From the NCBI GenBank assembly GCA_030642405.1, contig DAOWNV010000082.1, forward strand, positions 1 through 9,864: a stretch of DNA of 9,864 nucleotides. The letters are read 5' to 3'. This DNA is from Desulfosarcina sp. (GTDB lineage Bacteria; Desulfobacterota; Desulfobacteria; Desulfobacterales; Desulfosarcinaceae). This document shows positions 5,833 to 9,864 of this stretch, piece after piece; positions within the stretch are counted from its first letter, which is position 1, and every line of letters begins with the position of its first letter. The translations under genes and the position numbers were made by a program. Under the pieces are notes generated by a model. It had not been told where the DNA came from. It did not search any database and saw only the letters and a list, made by a program, of their open reading frames with translations.

Positions 5833-8800
5833 ATGAAATCCGTACCCGCATCCGTTCGTTTTCCTACAATAGAACACGAGATTCTCGATTACTGGCAGAC
5901 GCAAAATATTTTTCAAAAATCCCTTGATAAAAATCGTGACAAGGAACCCTACATTTTTTATGATGGCCCTCCCTTTGCGACAGGGATGCCTCACTATGGT
6001 CATATCCTGACCTCCTACATCAAAGATACCATCCCCAGATATTTCACCATGCAGGGTCGATTCGTGGACAGGCGGTGGGGATGGGATTGCCATGGCCTAC
6101 CCATCGAGTATGAAATTGAAAAAAAGCTCGGTATCAGTGGGAAGGCCGCCATCGAAGCCTATGGAATCGATAAGTTCAACAAGGCCTGCGGCGATATTGT
6201 GCTCAAGTATGCAGACAACTGGGTTTCCATTATCGACAGGATCGGACGATGGGTGGATTTCGATCGCAGGTACCAGACTATGGACCTGGATTTCATGGAA
6301 AGTGTGATGTGGGTCTTCAAAGATCTTTATGAAAAGGGATTGATCTACGAAAGCCTGAAGGTCGTGGCATACTGCAATCGCTGCCAGACACCGCTGTCCA
6401 ACTTCGAAACCGGACTCGATGACTCTTATAGAGACAGGGACGATCCCTCCGTCACAGTAACATTCAAGGATAAGGAAAATCCGGAGATTTCTTACCTGGC
6501 CTGGACGACCACACCCTGGACACTGCCGTCAAACCTTGCACTGGCCGTCAATCCGGATATCGATTACTGCCTTTTACAAACGGAGAAATGGGGCAAGGTG
6601 ATTTTGGCAAAAGAGAGGATCGAATCCTATGCCAAACAGTTACCGGACCATACAGTCATTGAAACAGTAAAAGGAAAAACACTGGTCGGAAAGTCATACC
6701 AACCCTTGTTTCCTTTTGCAAAAAAGGAAAATGCCTTCAGAATACTTGGTGGAGATTTTGTCGATACCCAGGCCGGTACCGGCATCGTACATATGGCTCC
6801 CTCATTTGGTGAAGATGACTTCAATATTTGCACGAAAGAGGGAATCGACATTTTCGATCCGATCGGTCTGGACGGCAAATTTACCGAAGAAGCAGGTTTT
6901 TTAAAAAACATGGATGTGTTTGAAGCCAACAAATCCATCACCCGGTACCTTAAGGAAAACAACTTCCTTTTCCATCAGCAAAGCTACCGGCACAGTTACC
7001 CCCACTGCTGGCGCTGCGACACCCCTCTCATTTATCGAACCATCAGTAGCTGGTATGTCAAAGTAACCGAATTCAAAGACAAGATGGTGAGTTTCAATCA
7101 GAATATCAACTGGATACCTGCTCACATAAAGGACAAAAGGTTCGGACAATGGCTGGAAGGCGCTAGGGACTGGGCAATTAGCCGGAATCGGTTCTGGGGA
7201 AGCCCGATCCCCGTATGGAAATGCGATCAGTGCGATTCCATAGTTGTCCCTGGTTCCATCAAGGAGCTTGAAGATCGTTCAGGCCAAACCATCAACGATC
7301 TGCATCGACCCTATTGTGACAGGATCTTTTTCGATTGCCCCGGCAACGGGTGCAACGGCCAATGCAGACGCATACCGGAAGTCCTTGACTGCTGGTTTGA
7401 GTCTGGTGCCATGCCTTACGCGCAGGTCCATTTTCCCTTCGAAAACAAAAAACTGTTTGAAGACACCTTTCCCGCCTCGTTCATCGTGGAGTATATTGCT
7501 CAGACAAGGGGCTGGTTTTACACGTTGGTGGTGGAAGCGGCCTCGGTCATGGGAAAACATCCGTTTGAAAACGCCATCTGCCATGGTGTGATACTGGCCG
7601 ATGACGGAAGGAAAATGTCCAAAAGCCTGAAAAATTTCCCCGATCCCATGCAGATGGTTGAAGAGCACGGCAGCGATGCCTTGAGAATCTATCTTCTTTC
7701 ATCGGCCGTCGTAAAAGGAATCGATATCCGTTTTTCTGAAAACGGTGTTCGGGAATCTGTACGGCGCTACCTTATTCCGCTTTGGAACTCCTTTCATTTC
7801 TTTACATCCTACTCAGGTTTCATCGAGAAATATACACCTGAGACCATACGCCTGGCTGAAAACATGGAAGATCGCCACATTTTGAGCGAGCTTGAAAACC
7901 TTAAGGTAAAAGTCAAAAACGCCATTGAAATATACGATCTGCCTAGATGTTATTCACACATTTTGTATTTTATCGAAACGCTTTCAGGCTGGTATATCCG
8001 CAATAACCGTAAACGATTTTGGGTAACTGAAATCAATGATGACGCAACCGATGCGTTTAATACTCTCTACACGGTCCTTATGGAAGTCAGCAGGATCTGC
8101 GCCCCTTTCATTCCATTCACGATGGACTATATATATCGGCATTTTGCGGGAGAATCCGTTCATCTTGCCGACTGGCCGGATGAGATCCCCGAAAGAATCG
8201 ATACCGATCTTAATGAGAACATAAAAAAAGTCCGATCCGTGATTGAAGGAGGCCGGCGAATCAGAGAAAAAAACAGAATCAACCTTCGGCAACCCTTGCC
8301 CCATATCCGCGTTAGCGGAATCGCCCCCGAAATACTGGATCAGTCCTCTGAACTCTTAAAAAGCCAGTTGAATGTAAAGCAGGTATTGCATGAGGATAAT
8401 CCTGAAAATTTTTCCACCAAGGCGGTTCGGCTAGACCAAAAGAAACTCGGGCCAATCTTGAGAAAAGATCTGAAAAAGGTGACCGCCCTGATCAAGGACG
8501 GGACATTCGAGTTCGATCAAAATGGCGGTCTCGTCGTGGATCAGCATGCCATATCCCATGAAAATTTTACCATCGTTTTTCAGCCCTTGTTTGAAAATGA
8601 GGGCATCTGGTTCGACAGGGAACTGGTGGTATCCGTCAACCTGGAAATCAATGAGGAGTTGAAAATTGAAGGGGCGGCAAGAAATCTTAACAGATACATA
8701 CAGGACTTGAGAAAAAAACAAGATCTACCTTACGATGCCAGAATTAAACTATATATCGAAGCTGAAGGAATTTATCAGGAATGTGTGTCCACCCACAAAA

Positions 8801-8916
8801 AGTGGTTGATGGAACAAACCCTTGCAACAGAATTGAATGAAACGGTTGAGGATGTTCTGTTTGAAAAAAGCGACGCCGAAGGAAGCGTCAAGATTCAGAT
8901 CAAAGAGATGAAATAG
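5833..8916 (+). CDS. ileS: Isoleucyl-tRNA synthetase, type 2 (IleRS2)
   Basis: This cytoplasmic class Ia enzyme charges tRNA-Ile with isoleucine using ATP. The 1027 residues and the signature PPFATGMPHYGH (46-57, HIGH motif = His54-Tyr-Gly-His57) are typical of the longer eukaryote-like type 2 form rather than the roughly 930-residue type 1 with PPYANGxIHxGH. KMSKS is at 594-598. The CP1 editing domain is intact: TTTPW (225-229), Asn234, and His320 with Asp329 in HMAPSFGEDD, which remove mischarged valine. Cysteine pairs CNRC (181-184) and CWRC (392-395), and Cys464/467/495/502/507/511, are probable zinc ligands. The anticodon-binding part is about 650-800, followed by REKNRINLRQPLP (from about 811) and a C-terminal region with IQDLRKKQDLP (about 955-965). 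The type 1 C-terminal zinc finger is absent. The ATG has AAGAGGTGA 6 bases upstream. Expression is controlled by the T-box leader. Type 2 enzymes are in general poorly sensitive to mupirocin. Confidence 0.98.
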   Translation: MKSVPASVRFPTIEHEILDYWQTQNIFQKSLDKNRDKEPYIFYDGPPFATGMPHYGHILTSYIKDTIPRYFTMQGRFVDRRWGWDCHGLPIEYEIEKKLGISGKAAIEAYGIDKFNKACGDIVLKYADNWVSIIDRIGRWVDFDRRYQTMDLDFMESVMWVFKDLYEKGLIYESLKVVAYCNRCQTPLSNFETGLDDSYRDRDDPSVTVTFKDKENPEISYLAWTTTPWTLPSNLALAVNPDIDYCLLQTEKWGKVILAKERIESYAKQLPDHTVIETVKGKTLVGKSYQPLFPFAKKENAFRILGGDFVDTQAGTGIVHMAPSFGEDDFNICTKEGIDIFDPIGLDGKFTEEAGFLKNMDVFEANKSITRYLKENNFLFHQQSYRHSYPHCWRCDTPLIYRTISSWYVKVTEFKDKMVSFNQNINWIPAHIKDKRFGQWLEGARDWAISRNRFWGSPIPVWKCDQCDSIVVPGSIKELEDRSGQTINDLHRPYCDRIFFDCPGNGCNGQCRRIPEVLDCWFESGAMPYAQVHFPFENKKLFEDTFPASFIVEYIAQTRGWFYTLVVEAASVMGKHPFENAICHGVILADDGRKMSKSLKNFPDPMQMVEEHGSDALRIYLLSSAVVKGIDIRFSENGVRESVRRYLIPLWNSFHFFTSYSGFIEKYTPETIRLAENMEDRHILSELENLKVKVKNAIEIYDLPRCYSHILYFIETLSGWYIRNNRKRFWVTEINDDATDAFNTLYTVLMEVSRICAPFIPFTMDYIYRHFAGESVHLADWPDEIPERIDTDLNENIKKVRSVIEGGRRIREKNRINLRQPLPHIRVSGIAPEILDQSSELLKSQLNVKQVLHEDNPENFSTKAVRLDQKKLGPILRKDLKKVTALIKDGTFEFDQNGGLVVDQHAISHENFTIVFQPLFENEGIWFDRELVVSVNLEINEELKIEGAARNLNRYIQDLRKKQDLPYDARIKLYIEAEGIYQECVSTHKKWLMEQTLATELNETVEDVLFEKSDAEGSVKIQIKEMK

Positions 8917-8921
8917 GAAAT

Positions 8922-8940
8922 GGGGGGTTATAGCCCCCCC
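8922..8940. terminator. G/C hairpin between convergent ileS and ubiX
   Basis: Six G (8922-8927) face a run of seven C (8934-8940) across a 6-base loop, TTATAG. The ubiX stop codon lies in the loop and the 3' C run is inside ubiX. It may slow both polymerases, but no real T run follows on the plus strand and only a T-rich stretch (ATTTCCTATTT) follows on the minus strand, so a canonical terminator is not shown. Confidence 0.4.
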
Positions 8941-9503
8941 TGCCCTTCTCCCCACCGCGGATACAATTGATGATCGATAGAAAAAAAATCCAGCGCTTTG
9001 CCAACACTATGCCGGATTAAATCATCGATGCTTTTGGGCTTATAGTAAAAGGCCGGCAACGGAGGGAGAATTACAGCCCCCAACTCCGCCGTACGGGACA
9101 TTAGATCCAGGTGCCCTTTATGAAGAGGCGTTTCTCTGACCATCAATACCAGTGGCCTTTTCTCTTTCAAGGTTACATCGGCAGCGCGTACAAGCAGGTT
9201 GTCGTTGTACGAGTTGGCAATGGCGGACAAGGTTTTCATGGAACAAGGGGCCACCAGCATACCACGGGTCGGGAAAGACCCGCTTGACACAGGAGCCGCA
9301 AGGTTTTCAAAATCGTGAACCACTGTTGCCAGTCGCTTGACTTGATCAGGGGAATTATCGGTTTCAATCCGTAGGTTTGTCGCTCCGGCCGCACTCAGAA
9401 TCAGGTGTGTCTTGTGTTTGAGTTCTTTAAGGGCTCTCAACACTTCAACGCCATAAATGACACCGCTTGCACCGGATATTCCAACAACGATTGGAAGGCT
9501 CAT
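8928..9503 (-). CDS. ubiX: UbiX family flavin prenyltransferase
   Basis: UbiX joins dimethylallyl phosphate to reduced FMN, making the prenylated flavin cofactor of UbiD-type decarboxylases. From the chosen ATG it has 191 residues, the normal family size. Visible motifs are the Rossmann-like FMN loop GISGASG (8-14), Ser37 in LILSAAG, Glu47, GSFPTRGMLVAPCSMKTLSA (75-94), RETPLH (123-128) and PAFYYKP (150-156) with the conserved Tyr; all are typical. Start choice: an upstream ATG at 9546-9548 in frame has a better ribosome site (AAGGA six bases before) and adds 15 residues; a TTG at 9552-9554 adds 17. I prefer 9503 because family members begin just before the FMN loop, and GGAAAG lies 8 bases upstream. 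No UbiD gene is next to it, so the partner decarboxylase must be elsewhere. It converges with ileS. Confidence 0.95.
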   Translation of the reverse strand: MSLPIVVGISGASGVIYGVEVLRALKELKHKTHLILSAAGATNLRIETDNSPDQVKRLATVVHDFENLAAPVSSGSFPTRGMLVAPCSMKTLSAIANSYNDNLLVRAADVTLKEKRPLVLMVRETPLHKGHLDLMSRTAELGAVILPPLPAFYYKPKSIDDLIRHSVGKALDFFSIDHQLYPRWGEGQGGL

Positions 9504-9588
9504 GTTTTTTTCTTTCCGGTCATAAGATGTATGGATTGTGAATTTCATCCCCAATCCTTAGAATCATGAAGCTGGTAAAGGGTTTCCT

Positions 9589-9616
9589 TTTATGATATTT
9601 TCATGATCAATATCAA
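9589..9616 (-). promoter_or_regulatory. ubiX: Candidate ubiX promoter with an inverted repeat in the spacer
   Basis: On the minus strand, TTGATA (9616-9611) and CATAAA (9594-9589) are separated by 16 bases, each a four-of-six match. An inverted repeat TGATATT (9593-9599) / AATATCA (9609-9615) with a 9-base centre covers most of it and could be a repressor operator or just AT-rich chance. The site also lies upstream of the divergent plus-strand ORF. Confidence 0.35.
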
Positions 9617-9643
9617 CAATCTTTCGACAGTAAGCTCTCAAAA

Positions 9644-9864
9644 GTGAAAAAACGAAAAAAATTACGGTTTATCACACTCAGTCTTGTACTGGGCGGATAT
9701 CATAGCCTTATTAGCCTGCTCATCGTACCGACTACTCTTTGGGTTGGCAATTCTTTGCATGCAAACACCATTAAAACCCAAATACTGTTTTTTTTGCATC
9801 TTGGAACAAAAATTTTCTATTTTCCCATTTTAAGCTTAGCCATTTACCCACGCCACTGGTTTCC
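9644..9864 (+). CDS. Partial probable membrane protein (N-terminal part), unknown function
   Basis: The reading frame is open for 73 codons to the right edge. The only credible start in frame is GTG at 9644-9646 (an upstream TGA at 9593 blocks extension, and no ATG follows before it). It starts with a basic cluster (VKKRKKLR) followed by two hydrophobic stretches, about residues 9-33 and 46-67, separated by a short polar loop, as expected for two membrane segments with a cytoplasmic N-terminus. The ribosome site is poor: no AGGAG-like sequence lies within 12 bases. I do not recognise the family. It is divergent from ubiX and could share its regulatory region. Confidence 0.55.
   Translation, partial: MKKRKKLRFITLSLVLGGYHSLISLLIVPTTLWVGNSLHANTIKTQILFFLHLGTKIFYFPILSLAIYPRHWF

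Noticed and set aside
7279..7668. A 129-codon minus-strand ORF inside ileS
   Set aside because: It is the antisense shadow of the conserved IleRS catalytic region containing KMSKS.

Overview
The window (about 45% GC by eye) looks like a chromosomal segment of a Gram-negative, probably anaerobic deltaproteobacterium (Desulfobacterota). This is an inference. It rests on several exported or lipobox proteins, a lipoprotein subtilisin-like protease beside a YVTN beta-propeller/fibronectin III protein, a type-2 isoleucyl-tRNA synthetase, a solitary UbiX, and a tRNA gene that encodes its CCA end. No phage, transposon, integrase or CRISPR signal was seen.

Left half (1-4939, all minus strand): four closely packed genes read from 4939 towards 1. 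They encode a small lipoprotein of unknown family, a secreted YVTN beta-propeller with a C-terminal fibronectin III domain, a large S8 (subtilisin-family) lipoprotein protease with accessory domains on both sides of the catalytic domain, and the first 76 codons of another exported protein that runs off the left edge. Gaps are 11 bp, 34 bp and a 4-bp ATGA overlap, so this is very probably one operon. All four products carry N-terminal export signals, so the cluster acts outside the cytoplasm. Its purpose is not known. The partial last gene weakly resembles PrcB-type protease partner proteins.

Middle (4940-5832): a divergent intergenic region, then tRNA-Arg(CCU) with its own intrinsic terminator, then a long non-coding leader. 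The leader ends in a clear T-box riboswitch: a T-box sequence with a UGGU tRNA-acceptor-binding bulge, a Stem III hairpin, a 5-bp antiterminator base helix and a competing 22-bp terminator hairpin followed by a T run. I could also propose the base of Stem I with a kink-turn-like motif and an AUC (isoleucine) specifier. Uncharged tRNA-Ile would therefore switch on the downstream ileS by transcription antitermination.

Right half (5833-9864): ileS encodes a 1027-residue isoleucyl-tRNA synthetase of the eukaryote-like type 2 (IleRS2), with intact HIGH, KMSKS and editing-site residues. It converges with ubiX (flavin prenyltransferase, minus strand), separated by 11 bp and a G6/C6 hairpin. Beyond ubiX a divergent plus-strand ORF with a GTG start encodes the beginning of a probable membrane protein that leaves the window.

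The most notable item is the T-box/IleRS2 pairing in a probable Gram-negative. The least understood is the four-gene envelope protease cluster.
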